Source: Isotricha intestinalis (Eukaryota; Ciliophora; Litostomatea; Vestibuliferida; Isotrichidae). Taken from it: a stretch of DNA of 30,197 nt. The position numbers and the translations under genes were made by a program. The number at the start of each line of letters is the position of its first letter. The first letter of the stretch is position 1. The DNA lies in assembly GCA_023807065.1 (NCBI GenBank), contig JAJJLU010003805.1:1-30197 (forward strand), in the 5' to 3' direction. The notes under the pieces are model-generated. The model was not told the DNA's origin, searched no databases, and saw only the letters and a list, made by a program, of their open reading frames with translations. Below, one piece after another: positions 1 to 9,330 of the stretch.

Positions 1-2
1 TA

Positions 3-818
3 GTTTTTGATGAATTTTTCAATTATATTGCAAATAATTTAACTTATGATAATAGTACTAATAGAGCAATAAGAGCTATACCTAATAATGATAATAATAT
101 TAATATTTCAAATAATAATAATTATCAACAATCTAATTTTAATTTAAGTAAAAGTCAAAATTTTAATAATCCAAATTTAGTTAATGTTGGTCAAAATTTA
201 ATTTATAATAATTCATTTGATAATAAAGTTATTAATAAAGAAGTTTATAAAAATCCAGTTACTGGTTTTCAACAATATTATTTAACTGGAGGAGATACAG
301 TCACTTATGATAATATATATTCAAAAAGAAAAATAAATTTAATAAATGATTATTTATCTTCATTTAAAAAAGATGAAAATCAATATTTAAAAGAACAATT
401 AGGAAATCAAGAAAATTCAATAGCAAATTCCAATGGAAGGTTAAATCAAATAATGAATAAAATTTCTGATATATCATCATCAAATAGATATAATTATGAT
501 CAATTATATAATAAGAGGAATCAATATGCAACAGTTTTTGATGATAAAAAAATTGTTGAACATAATTATTATATTCAAAAAAATAATAATATTGATAATA
601 AAGATATTATTACACAAAGAGATTATAGGAATAGTAGTTTAAATCATATTATAAATGGTAAAAAATCTCCTCAGAATTTACAACATTATAGTCCATTTAG
701 TAGATATGGAAAAGTTTATACTAATGTTCTTCCTACTACTTCATCTAATTATGGAAATTATTATAATAATCAAGATTTAAATCAAAGAGAACAATCTCCT
801 AATAAACTTTATTATTAA
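3..818 (+). CDS. Asn-rich protein, C-terminal part (5' end outside window)
   Basis: The frame stays open from the left edge (first full codon at base 3) to TAA at 816-818, giving 271 residues without a start. The internal Met at 453 is therefore unlikely to be the true start. The protein is rich in Asn, Tyr, Gln and Ser, with no membrane segment. The least repetitive part, about residues 80-140, contains NPVTGFQQYYLTGGDTVTYD followed by a charged helical stretch. I do not recognise a family. The low-complexity composition matches neighbouring genes, so it is native. The 82-bp gap to the next gene is typical of this locus. Confidence 0.75.
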   Translation, partial: VFDEFFNYIANNLTYDNSTNRAIRAIPNNDNNINISNNNNYQQSNFNLSKSQNFNNPNLVNVGQNLIYNNSFDNKVINKEVYKNPVTGFQQYYLTGGDTVTYDNIYSKRKINLINDYLSSFKKDENQYLKEQLGNQENSIANSNGRLNQIMNKISDISSSNRYNYDQLYNKRNQYATVFDDKKIVEHNYYIQKNNNIDNKDIITQRDYRNSSLNHIINGKKSPQNLQHYSPFSRYGKVYTNVLPTTSSNYGNYYNNQDLNQREQSPNKLYY

Positions 819-900
819 TTTTTATTAAATTATAAATTTTTTATAATAAATAATTTTATATTTTTATTTTTATTATTTTTAAAAATGTTATTTATAAATA

Positions 901-2121
901 ATGTCATTATCAGCAAGAGAAAAATTTATTATAAATGATTTATTTGATCAAGCAAATAAAGCTAATGACTTATTATTAACTCATTCAATGTTAAAAGAAC
1001 AAATTATTGAATATTCAAATTATATTAAATTAATTAAAGAAATTTTCCCATTTTTTAATATTAATGATAATAAAGAAGAACTGAAAAAAACAATAAAAAA
1101 AGAAATCCAAAAAATAAAGGAAAAATTGCAAATTCCAAATGATAATTTAAAAATAGAGACTAAAAAATTAAGCTCAAATTATTATAGAAAATTAGAACAA
1201 AATATTCACTTTTTATATCCATTATATCATATATTAGATAAAGAAAGAGAAGATAATTTTATTTTAGAAAATACTTTAAAATCAAAAGATGCTTTTTTAA
1301 AAATATTTACCAATAATTTAAGTAGATTTAAAGAATATTATAATGAATTTGAAGAAAATATTAGGGAACGTTATTTAGTTTATAATAGAAAAATAAAAAA
1401 AGAACATTCAAAAGAATTAGAAAAATTACAAGATTTATTAAATAATTATTCTAAACAACTTAATCAATATAATATTTATAATTCAAATTTAGAATTAGAA
1501 TGTAAAAGATTAAAAAAATTATTAAGTGAAAATTCAAATTCAATAAGATTAAATACTGAAAATTATTATTATTATAAAAATAAATTAGATATAGAAGAAG
1601 AAATAAATGACTCTTTAATTTTTAAAGAATTTGAAGGTGATTTAAATATTTCAGATAGTTTATCTTTTTCTGAAGATGAAAGTTATATTAATTATGATTT
1701 AGATTTAAATTTTAATGTAGTTAATACAACTCAAACAATTAATTATAATAAATATAATTTGAATAAAATAAAATTACCTTTATTTAAAGAAAGATTATAT
1801 ACAAGTGATTATAAAGAACAAGAATTTGAAATTCCTAAATTAAATTTAAAACAAATTGAATTTAATAAAATTAGAGTTGTTACTGAAGATAGTGATGTTG
1901 ATGATAATGAAGAAATAAAAAATAAAGAAATAAATAAAATGATAAAAATGAAGAAAAATATTGAAAAACAAAAGAAAAAAAAAGAAAAATATAAAAACCT
2001 AATATCAAATTTTAAATTACATTATTCAAAAATGAAACTTTATATAAAAAAAATATCATTATCAATAAATAATGAAAATATAAAATCTCGAAGAAAAACA
2101 GATGAATTATTAAAAGATTAA
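901..2121 (+). CDS. Coiled-coil protein of unknown function
   Basis: 406 residues from ATG to TAA. The N-terminus (MSLSAREKFIINDLFDQANK) is less repetitive than the rest. Long heptad-like charged helices run over about residues 60-210. An acidic Ser/Asp-rich patch lies around residues 235-265. A very basic Lys-rich helical segment (about 335-395) closes the protein. There is no signal peptide or transmembrane segment. The composition suggests a cytoskeletal or scaffold protein, but I recognise no family. It lies 85 bp upstream of the Rab6-like gene on the same strand. Confidence 0.75.
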   Translation: MSLSAREKFIINDLFDQANKANDLLLTHSMLKEQIIEYSNYIKLIKEIFPFFNINDNKEELKKTIKKEIQKIKEKLQIPNDNLKIETKKLSSNYYRKLEQNIHFLYPLYHILDKEREDNFILENTLKSKDAFLKIFTNNLSRFKEYYNEFEENIRERYLVYNRKIKKEHSKELEKLQDLLNNYSKQLNQYNIYNSNLELECKRLKKLLSENSNSIRLNTENYYYYKNKLDIEEEINDSLIFKEFEGDLNISDSLSFSEDESYINYDLDLNFNVVNTTQTINYNKYNLNKIKLPLFKERLYTSDYKEQEFEIPKLNLKQIEFNKIRVVTEDSDVDDNEEIKNKEINKMIKMKKNIEKQKKKKEKYKNLISNFKLHYSKMKLYIKKISLSINNENIKSRRKTDELLKD

Positions 2122-2206
2122 TTATATAAAATTAATTATTTATTTATTTATAATCATAATGAAAATATAATATAAAAATAATTGAAAAAAAAAACATTAA
2201 AATTTG

Positions 2207-2863
2207 ATGGTATCATTAACTCCAAGTTCAGATATCCCTAAATATAAATTAATATTTTTAGGAGATCAAGGGACTGGAAAATCTTCAATATTAAATCGTT
2301 TTGTAGAAGATAAATTTGATTCTAATTATCAAGCGACAATAGGTTTAGATTTTCAAAGTAAAAATATTCAAATAGATAATCAAGATATACATTTATTATT
2401 ATATGATACAGCAGGACAAGAAAAATTTAGATCTTTAATTCCTATGTATACAAGAGAAGCAAATATAATAATTTTAGTTTATGATATTACTAGAAAAGAT
2501 TCTTTTTTACATATTCCTTCTTGGATTAACGAATTAACTAATGTTAAAATTGAAGATATTATTTTTGTTTTAGTTGGAAATAAAATTGATTTAAATAATG
2601 AAAGAAATGTTTCTTTTGAAGAAGGAAAAAAATATGCTGAAGATAATAATTTTATTTTTGAAGAAGTTAGTGCAAAAACAGGAGAAAATTTCCCTGAATT
2701 ATTTTATAATAAAATTTTTGAACAAATTAATATTAAATTTAAACCTGGAGGACAACAAATGGAACAAGAAATTAATGAAATTGGTAAAGTTAAATTAAAT
2801 AATAATAATAATGAAAGTAATAATAAAAATGAAAGAAAAAATTGTTGTGGTAAAAATAAATAA
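2207..2863 (+). CDS. RAB6: Rab6-like small GTPase
   Basis: 218-residue Rab GTPase, expected to cycle on Golgi/endosomal membranes. Visible motifs: P-loop GDQGTGKS (19-26), switch I with YQATIGLDF (Thr44), G3 DTAGQE (Gln71 intact), NKID and a SAKTG-type G5. YQATIGLDFQSK and FRSLIPMYTREA closely follow the Rab6 pattern (YQATIGIDF, FRSLIPSY). The C-terminus ends CCGKNK after an Asn-rich linker, so the prenylatable cysteines sit four residues from the end rather than at it. The start is the ATG at 2207; a TTG at 2204 lies in frame just upstream but is an unlikely eukaryotic start. The Rab fold is certain; the Rab6 assignment is inferred from motifs. Confidence 0.93.
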   Translation: MVSLTPSSDIPKYKLIFLGDQGTGKSSILNRFVEDKFDSNYQATIGLDFQSKNIQIDNQDIHLLLYDTAGQEKFRSLIPMYTREANIIILVYDITRKDSFLHIPSWINELTNVKIEDIIFVLVGNKIDLNNERNVSFEEGKKYAEDNNFIFEEVSAKTGENFPELFYNKIFEQINIKFKPGGQQMEQEINEIGKVKLNNNNNESNNKNERKNCCGKNK

Positions 2864-2963
2864 TTTATTTAATTTATTATTTAAGTATATTTTATTTTAT
2901 AATTTATTTTTCATTTTTATAAAAAGGAAAAGTCAATAATTTAATAATAAAATTCTGTTTAAA

Positions 2964-3578
2964 ATGGGGATAACGATGTGTTCATGTGATAAAAAAATAA
3001 AAAATGAATTAGTTAAAGATGATTTAATAGTAAATATCCCAATTAATAATAATATTAATGATGATAATAAATTCGAAAATTTACCCATTAATAATAATAA
3101 TATAATTAAAAAAAATATTAATATTACTATTCCTGGAAGAGTAAATAGTAAAAAAGAAAAGAAAATAAAAGAAAATGAAAGTAATAAAGAAAATGGAAAT
3201 GATTTAATGTCTGTTAATAGTATTATTCCAGAAAAAAAACTACATTCTAAAAATAATAATGAAATAATGTTTATTGGAGATTTACAATATTTTGAAAATG
3301 AAAATTTAATTTCATCTTTTGCGACTTTAACTAGATTAAATTTGAATTTTTATAAGGATAAAGCACAATTTATTTCTATGAAAAAACCTATTTCTTCTTT
3401 AAATTTAAATCAAATGCTAAATGCAGATTTAACGAAAGATAATGATAATAATTTATTTCTTTGTATCACTTTAATTGAAAATCAAGAAAAAAAAATTTAT
3501 CAAATAAAAACAAAAGAATTATTATTTAAATGGTTATGTGTGTTAAATTATTTTATCCCTTTAAGTCAAACAAATTAA
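2964..3578 (+). CDS. Small lipid-anchored protein with PH-like domain
   Basis: 204 residues. The N-terminus MGITMCSCDKK has Gly2 plus Cys6 and Cys8, a typical dual N-myristoyl/S-palmitoyl membrane anchor. An Asn/Lys-rich linker runs to about residue 95. The last ~105 residues look like a PH domain: a first strand with FIGDLQYFE, several short beta strands, then a C-terminal amphipathic helix with a conserved-position Trp (KELLFKWLCVLNYFI). PH domains bind phosphoinositides or proteins at membranes; the anchor and domain together suggest a peripheral membrane adaptor. The PH call is by pattern only. It follows the Rab6-like gene by 100 bp. Confidence 0.75.
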   Translation: MGITMCSCDKKIKNELVKDDLIVNIPINNNINDDNKFENLPINNNNIIKKNINITIPGRVNSKKEKKIKENESNKENGNDLMSVNSIIPEKKLHSKNNNEIMFIGDLQYFENENLISSFATLTRLNLNFYKDKAQFISMKKPISSLNLNQMLNADLTKDNDNNLFLCITLIENQEKKIYQIKTKELLFKWLCVLNYFIPLSQTN

Positions 3579-4139
3579 AAATGTTTGAATTCTATTTTTT
3601 GTATATTTTATGAAAATATATTTATTTTTATATTTTATTTATTATAAATTTTTGAAAAAAGCACGTCACAATTAGTTAAATTCTTATTTGATATTTCATT
3701 TTTTAAAACAAATAAATAAATTAGCTTTTTTGAATCAAATATATAATGTAAAATTTTATTAAAGTATTTAAGAATTATTTATTTTGAAAAAATCATTAAT
3801 ATAGTAAACCTTATTTAATTAATAATATTATATTTTTGAAAAAAGAGATTATATTAAGTTCACGAAATTATATTTTCCTAATAAAAAGATTATTTTTTAA
3901 CCAAGTTTTATAAATAAATTTTAAGAATTAGATAACAAACAGACAAAAAAGGTTTTAAATTATTTCTTTTTATTTATCATAATACATTAAATATGTTTCA
4001 AATAATTTTTAGATATATATAAATATAAAGAATATTTACTTATCAAAAATTAAAAAATCAATTATTTTTTTTGTAAAAGGAAAAATATTTGATAACCATT
4101 AAATCAATTAAATAAAAATATAAGTAAAAAAATTAAAAA
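3579..4139. other. 561-bp AT-rich intergenic region, nothing recognised
   Basis: All frames are densely stopped on both strands and I see no tRNA-like or snRNA-like core. The motif TTGAAAAAA occurs three times (near 3651, 3783 and 3836), two of them as TTTTTGAAAAAAG. It may hold the 3' UTR of the PH-like gene and the promoter and 5' UTR of the DUF789 gene. Confidence 0.5.
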
Positions 4140-6806
4140 ATGAAAAATGAAAATTCAACTTTTTCAAAAGAAAATATTATTAAAGAAAAGATACAAAATG
4201 AAACTTCAACAAAGGATTCACAAATAAATAAACATAAACAAATTCCATCTTGTATGAATAATTGTATAAAATGGACTTTAAAAGCTTATATTAATAATGA
4301 TAATCAGAATAAAGAAAATAATATAGGAAAACAATATGAATTTAGTGGAAAAAGTGTATTTTTTAAAAAATTAGAAGCAAGTATATTAAATGTTCTTCAA
4401 AATAATAGTTCAAATAATAATAATAATTATAATAATATTTTAAATAAAATGGAAAAAGAATCAAAAAATCAACTTTGTTTTTCCAAATTAAAATTCCCTT
4501 CTTCACCTTCTTCAATAAGAGATGTTTTAAATATTAATTTTCCAATTGATAATTCTGAATTTAATTTTATGATTATTGATGCTAATTTAGGAATAAGTGA
4601 AAATTTAAATAATATTTTTTTCCTTGAGTTTGATTTAGATAATGGAAATGATAATAATAATTTAGATTTAAGAACTTTAAATGATGAATGTGTTGAAAAA
4701 GAAATAAATTGTATTTTAAATGGAACTATTCATGATGTTCCTTTATTTAAATCTGATTTATTATTTTCTGTAGAATATAGAAAATTTATTAAAAGTATTC
4801 AATTTAGACTTCAAAATTATAAAAATTATCATTTTGAAAATAAAAAAAGAAATAATTGGAAAAGAAAAAGAATGAATAATGATAAAAATAATATAACACA
4901 AATGACTTTTTTCGCCAAAATTTTATGTAATATTAATATTGGAATACAATTTACAAGACCTTTTTTAGGTGAAAATGAAGTATTTCATACTAACTTTAAT
5001 TCTGTTGTTAATTCAGATATTAAAATAGATAAAATATATTTAGAACTTTGTATTCCTAAAATGTTTATAAATAATAATATAAATTTATCTTCTGTATTAA
5101 ATAAAGAAATAGAAAAAATTGAAAAAGAAAAAAATGAATCTGAAACAGAAACTAATATTAGTGAATCAAATAAAAACTTACTTAATAATAATAATAAACC
5201 ATTATCTCCATCTATATTAATATATCAAAATGATTTTGATAGAATGATATCATCTCAACATAATTCACCTCCTTTAATAAGAAATAAATTTACTTTAGGA
5301 AAATTTAAATATAATAACTTTTATTCTCCAAATTATATTAATAATCAATCAAATTTTATAAATAATAATAATAGTCCAAATTCATTTAATCCAAATTATC
5401 TTAATCATCATAGTCCTAATTCATTTAATCCAAATTATATTAATAATAATTCAGGATTTAGTTCACCTATAATATATACTCCTTTATCACCAATGATGCA
5501 AAATCCATTTTTATTAAATTTAGGAAATCCAATCAATACAAATAATAATAATAATAATGGTCAAAGCAAATTTTCAGAAAATATTTATGAAAAATTAAAA
5601 GAAAATCCATTATCAAAAATGAATAGACAAACAATTTCTAATAATAGTCAAACTCCAATAATAATGAAAGTAAATAATGATGAAATGATAAGAAATATCC
5701 CAATTCAACCTTTTTTTTCACCAAGAGGAAGAGGAAATATAAATAATAGTTCAAGTCAAAATAATAATAATAATAATAATATAAATAATAATTTTTATTC
5801 AATGACTCCTATGATTCAAACTATTCATAAAAGAATACTTGATTGGGAAAAAAATAATTCTATGAATAATGATGCTAATAATAATAAAAATGATTTTTCT
5901 AGATCAAATAATCCTCATAATACTTTAATTAATATGAAAAATATTTTTTTAAATTATTATGAAGGAAAAACAAATCTTGATATATTTATTAATTCAATTA
6001 CTCCTATCATTCAAACACAAAATTATTTAAAAATGAATTTAATAAGTTTTTTTAAATGTTATAAATATATATCATTATTTCAATTAAAGAATACTTATTA
6101 TTTATATGGTGATTTAATTTTTATTTATTATTCAATTACATTATCTTCAATGAATATTGTAATATCAAAAAAAGAATTAATAGATAAATTTACAGATTTT
6201 TTAATTTCAAATAATAGAATTAAATGTAAAGAAGATATAAAAGAAAATGAAGAAATAATAATAAATGAATTTTTTTCAAATATATTAATAAGATATAATT
6301 CAGATAAAATTTATATTACTTTTTATGAAAATAGACCTTGGCATTCAAGACCTATTTTTATTCAACAAATTAAAGAAATAACAAAAATAATTCCTTTAAT
6401 AAAAGATATATTAATAGAGGAAATTGATTTCGAAGATTCTTATTATTCAATTTTTTATCATCCTATAAAAACAAATAAACCTTTTATGACTTTTACTTCA
6501 TTTTTAGTTTTTTATAAATTTAAAAAAGAAAATACTAATTATAATAATGATAAAAAAAATGATAAATTATCTTTAATGGGATTATTACCTATAAAATTTG
6601 ATACAAAATTATTTTTAACCAAAATTTCAATTAATGGATTTATTAATATTCCCATTCCACCTTTTTCTCCTTTCTTTCCTAATTATTCTATAGATACATT
6701 AAATTTACGAAACTTAATTAATGGAGTGTTAGATAATCACATTATTAGACATACATCCTTTGACTATGATTATTATATGAAAACAAGTAATTTTAATTAT
6801 AAATAA
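4140..6806 (+). CDS. DUF789-family protein with Asn-rich N-terminal extension
   Basis: 888 residues. The C-terminal part, about residues 606-860, matches the DUF789 family known best from plants. It opens with NLDIFINSITPIIQTQ (plant form NLDRFLEHTTPxVPAQ). After a YGDLIFIYYSITLSSMNIVI segment comes ENRPWHSRPIFIQQIKEI, then DSYYSIFYHPIKT aligned to the family's SWxSVAWYPIY block, then a TSFLVFYKF strand. The biochemical role of DUF789 is unknown to me. Upstream, residues 1-330 form a partly ordered region containing FFAKILCNINIGIQFTRPFLGENE, which I cannot assign. Residues 330-600 are Asn/Ser/Pro-rich with repeats. There is no membrane segment. The family call rests on ordered motif matches. 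Confidence 0.82.
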   Translation: MKNENSTFSKENIIKEKIQNETSTKDSQINKHKQIPSCMNNCIKWTLKAYINNDNQNKENNIGKQYEFSGKSVFFKKLEASILNVLQNNSSNNNNNYNNILNKMEKESKNQLCFSKLKFPSSPSSIRDVLNINFPIDNSEFNFMIIDANLGISENLNNIFFLEFDLDNGNDNNNLDLRTLNDECVEKEINCILNGTIHDVPLFKSDLLFSVEYRKFIKSIQFRLQNYKNYHFENKKRNNWKRKRMNNDKNNITQMTFFAKILCNINIGIQFTRPFLGENEVFHTNFNSVVNSDIKIDKIYLELCIPKMFINNNINLSSVLNKEIEKIEKEKNESETETNISESNKNLLNNNNKPLSPSILIYQNDFDRMISSQHNSPPLIRNKFTLGKFKYNNFYSPNYINNQSNFINNNNSPNSFNPNYLNHHSPNSFNPNYINNNSGFSSPIIYTPLSPMMQNPFLLNLGNPINTNNNNNNGQSKFSENIYEKLKENPLSKMNRQTISNNSQTPIIMKVNNDEMIRNIPIQPFFSPRGRGNINNSSSQNNNNNNNINNNFYSMTPMIQTIHKRILDWEKNNSMNNDANNNKNDFSRSNNPHNTLINMKNIFLNYYEGKTNLDIFINSITPIIQTQNYLKMNLISFFKCYKYISLFQLKNTYYLYGDLIFIYYSITLSSMNIVISKKELIDKFTDFLISNNRIKCKEDIKENEEIIINEFFSNILIRYNSDKIYITFYENRPWHSRPIFIQQIKEITKIIPLIKDILIEEIDFEDSYYSIFYHPIKTNKPFMTFTSFLVFYKFKKENTNYNNDKKNDKLSLMGLLPIKFDTKLFLTKISINGFINIPIPPFSPFFPNYSIDTLNLRNLINGVLDNHIIRHTSFDYDYYMKTSNFNYK
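5373..5450 (+). repeat. Two tandem 39-bp coding repeats
   Basis: Two adjacent 39-bp units (5373-5411 and 5412-5450) encode SPNSFNPNYLNHH and SPNSFNPNYINNN. They differ at only a few bases and preserve the frame, so they look like a recent in-frame duplication in the Asn-rich linker of the DUF789 gene. Confidence 0.8.
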
Positions 6807-7029
6807 TATATTTAAATAAAAGGTAATTCCATTATTAATGTATTATAAATAGGAAATATTTTTTATTTTCCTTTTTTCAATTTATGAATTCTTTAAAATT
6901 AATAAAAAAATATTTTAAAAAAATACCTTTAATCCAAAAAAAATTTAAATGTTTATTGATTTTTAAATTTTATTCAATAAAAAATTAGAAAAAAATTGGG
7001 AATCCTGAAAATAAATTTCAAAAGAACTT

Positions 7030-8778
7030 CTAAAATTTTTTTTTTTCAGTTTGAAAAACATAAGCTCTTGTTTTTTGTTCTTCTTCTTCAAGAAATCTTT
7101 GGAAAATATCATCACTAGGTTCATTATTTTTTTTAGTTTTTCCTTGAGTAATATTTCTTTGTCTTTCATCTTCAATATCATCATCATCAATTTCAATTTC
7201 TTGATCAAGATCTTTCTTTTTAGGTTTAACAACACTTTCTCTTTTTCTAGTTCCTCTTCTAGTATTACTTCTTTTGAAATTTTTAGGAGGACCTTTTTTT
7301 TTATTTTGAAAATCATATTCATTTTGATTTTTAATTCCTTCTTGTGCCATAATATTTAAAAATTCTTGTTTATTATGACATAAGAATAAAATTTCAAATC
7401 TTTTTTCAGTCATATTTAAAAATTCAATATATTTTTTATATAATTCTTCTTCTTCATTTTCTTTTTTTTCAATTTCAGTCTCATTTTTTTCTTGAGTTAA
7501 TTTACTTTCATTAGGAACAAAAGCAGAATTAGTAGTATTTAAATCTACACCCTCATTTTGATTTGTAAAACCTGGTAAAGTTTGATCAGTTTCAATATCT
7601 ATTGTTGAATTTAAAGCTGCATGAGATAAGCTATTTATATTTTCTATTACTTTCTGATATGTTAAATTTATATTTTCTTGTTTTTCTTGTAATTGATTTA
7701 ATTTTACTATTAATTCTGCTTCTTGATTTATTAAATTATTTTCTTCTTCTTCTATTATTGATGTTGGTATTGTTGATATTGTTTTATTATTATCTGTTTC
7801 TTTTACTATTACAAAATTCTTTAATGATGTTAATTCTTTTTCTAATTCAGCATTGTCTATTTCTAATATTTGAATTTTATTTTGTAATTCTGACACTTTT
7901 TGTACATTTTCATTATATTTTTTATCTTTATTTAATATTCTTTCTGTTATTATTTTCAATGAGTTTGTTCCACAAATATCTCTTATTGCATTATATACTT
8001 CTTCGATTTTTTCATTTTCTTTTAATACTTTATCCATTTTTGTTTTTAAGAATAAATTATATAATTTTAATAATCCTAATTCTTTTCTTTTTTCTACTTC
8101 TTGTTTATCTGCACTATCATTTTTTGCTTCTTCTGCTATTTTTTTTTGTCTTTCTTTTCTTTCATCTGCGGATTTTAAAAACATATTTTTCTGTTGGATT
8201 ATTGTTTTGTAATATTGTAATTGAAGTGTTTGTTCATTTCTTTCAAAATCATTTTTTTTTTCTTGATCATTTATTTTTGAATATATTTTATTTTTATTTT
8301 CTTTCAATTGATTTTCTTTAAATTTTTCTTTATCATAATGTTTATTTAACCATTTAGTTTTATTTTCAGAAACTAAAATTTGTTTTTGAGTTAATAAAAT
8401 ATCTTGATTTAATTTATTAATAGTATTCATTAAAGTTTTTTTTTGATATTGAGCTTCTCTTAAAGTAATTCTTTTTTGTTTAATATCACCCTGCAAATCT
8501 TCTTGTAATTTATCAGCCATATTAATTTTTTTCTGAGATTTCTTATCAATATCTTTTAAAGCATTTATTTTCTTTGTAAGTTCATCAGTTTTCATTTTTT
8601 TAACATTACTTTCTCTAGTTAAATCATCATATTGAGATTTTAACTCAATTAACACTTTAGTTAAACTATCAATTTCTCCTCTTAATAATTGAGTCATATT
8701 TTCATCAACAGAAGCTAAATAATATTGTTTTTTTCCTTGAGTCATATATCTTGGTTCAATTTCTTTTTGGTCTTCCAT
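7030..8778 (-). CDS. Coiled-coil protein, outer-dynein-arm docking-complex-like
   Basis: 582 residues from the ATG at 8778 (a TTG at 8784 is in frame but unlikely). Almost continuous coiled coil covers about residues 20-365, followed by a shorter helical region near 420-460 and a basic then acidic tail (RGTRKRES, then EIDDDDIEDE). The segment IEEVYNAIRDICGTNSLKII followed by a stretch of K/E-rich heptads resembles the conserved block of the CCDC63/ODAD1 (Chlamydomonas ODA1) docking family, where I/L-x-AxG-x-D/N is followed by NFxLFxYVNEL. The aromatic core is weaker here, so CCDC183-like or another axonemal coiled coil is possible. It is divergent from CFAP141 by 82 bp, which supports an axonemal role. 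It ends with TAG, one of only two non-TAA stops here. Confidence 0.7.
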   Translation of the reverse strand: MEDQKEIEPRYMTQGKKQYYLASVDENMTQLLRGEIDSLTKVLIELKSQYDDLTRESNVKKMKTDELTKKINALKDIDKKSQKKINMADKLQEDLQGDIKQKRITLREAQYQKKTLMNTINKLNQDILLTQKQILVSENKTKWLNKHYDKEKFKENQLKENKNKIYSKINDQEKKNDFERNEQTLQLQYYKTIIQQKNMFLKSADERKERQKKIAEEAKNDSADKQEVEKRKELGLLKLYNLFLKTKMDKVLKENEKIEEVYNAIRDICGTNSLKIITERILNKDKKYNENVQKVSELQNKIQILEIDNAELEKELTSLKNFVIVKETDNNKTISTIPTSIIEEEENNLINQEAELIVKLNQLQEKQENINLTYQKVIENINSLSHAALNSTIDIETDQTLPGFTNQNEGVDLNTTNSAFVPNESKLTQEKNETEIEKKENEEEELYKKYIEFLNMTEKRFEILFLCHNKQEFLNIMAQEGIKNQNEYDFQNKKKGPPKNFKRSNTRRGTRKRESVVKPKKKDLDQEIEIDDDDIEDERQRNITQGKTKKNNEPSDDIFQRFLEEEEQKTRAYVFQTEKKKF

Positions 8779-8860
8779 TACCAATAAAGTTTTATATTTA
8801 TTGTATAATTTTAGATTTATAAATAATCAAAATATAATAAAATAAAAAAATAAAATTATA
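8779..8860. promoter_or_regulatory. Candidate bidirectional promoter of two axonemal genes
   Basis: Only 82 bp separate the start codons of the divergent docking-like gene and CFAP141. Both 5' UTRs and any core promoter must fit here. The sequence is almost pure A/T with no element I can name. Assignment is by geometry alone. Confidence 0.45.
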
Positions 8861-9193
8861 ATGGAAATGACTAGAAGTAATAGAGGAATGAGAAGTGATT
8901 ATTCTATTCAACAAAGAGTTATTCAAGATAAAAAAATGTTAGATGCTGCTTTATATGATCAAAAAATGAAAAATTTAGGAATTTATTCTGGTTGGTTTGA
9001 AAAAAACCAAAAATATGCTGTTTCTAATGCTAAAAAAATGAATGATAAAAGAATTAGAAATGAATTAACTTTAACTAATCAAGAAATTAAATTAAGAAGA
9101 AGAGTTAGATTACATGAATTATATGTTGTCGAATTAGGTTTGTATGAAGAAGAATTAAATAAAATGGGATTATCTATTGTTAAAGAACTTTAA
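8861..9193 (+). CDS. CFAP141: CFAP141-like ciliary microtubule inner protein
   Basis: 110-residue basic, fully helical protein. The C-terminal half (TNQEIKLRRRVRLHELYVVE, then GLYEEELNKMGLSIVKEL) follows the CFAP141/C1orf189 pattern: a helix with R/K residues, RxxxLHxLYxxE, a short turn and YxxELNxMGLAF-type end. Length is close to that of the animal protein (~100 residues). In animals and protists it sits in the lumen of axonemal doublet microtubules. The N-terminal half carries QKMKNLGIYSGWFEKNQKYA and is less family-like. The single short exon and an A-rich leader fit local style. The divergent neighbour also looks axonemal. Confidence 0.75.
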   Translation: MEMTRSNRGMRSDYSIQQRVIQDKKMLDAALYDQKMKNLGIYSGWFEKNQKYAVSNAKKMNDKRIRNELTLTNQEIKLRRRVRLHELYVVELGLYEEELNKMGLSIVKEL

Positions 9194-9330
9194 ATATTTA
9201 AAGTTTTTATAGAGATTTTAAACTTTATTTTTTATTTTAAAATCATTTTTTAATTTAATAGCAGTTATATTTAATATTTATATTTTTTGCATTTATTTTT
9301 TTTTTCAATTCAATAAATTAAATTAATTAA

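Noticed and set aside
2204..2206. TTG as the start of the Rab6-like gene (and TTG at 8784 for the docking-like gene)
   Set aside because: Nuclear eukaryotic genes start at ATG; an in-frame ATG lies immediately downstream in both cases.
2598..2798. 66-residue Lys/Leu-rich ORF inside the Rab6-like gene
   Set aside because: Frame shadow within a conserved Rab domain.
3579..4139. Possible small RNA gene or degraded gene in the 561-bp gap
   Set aside because: No recognisable tRNA, snRNA or protein relic on reading both strands.
7602..8321. 239-residue Leu/Phe-rich plus-strand ORF resembling a membrane protein
   Set aside because: It is the antisense shadow of an AT-rich coiled-coil gene; Lys/Glu/Asn codons read backwards give Phe/Leu/Ile.
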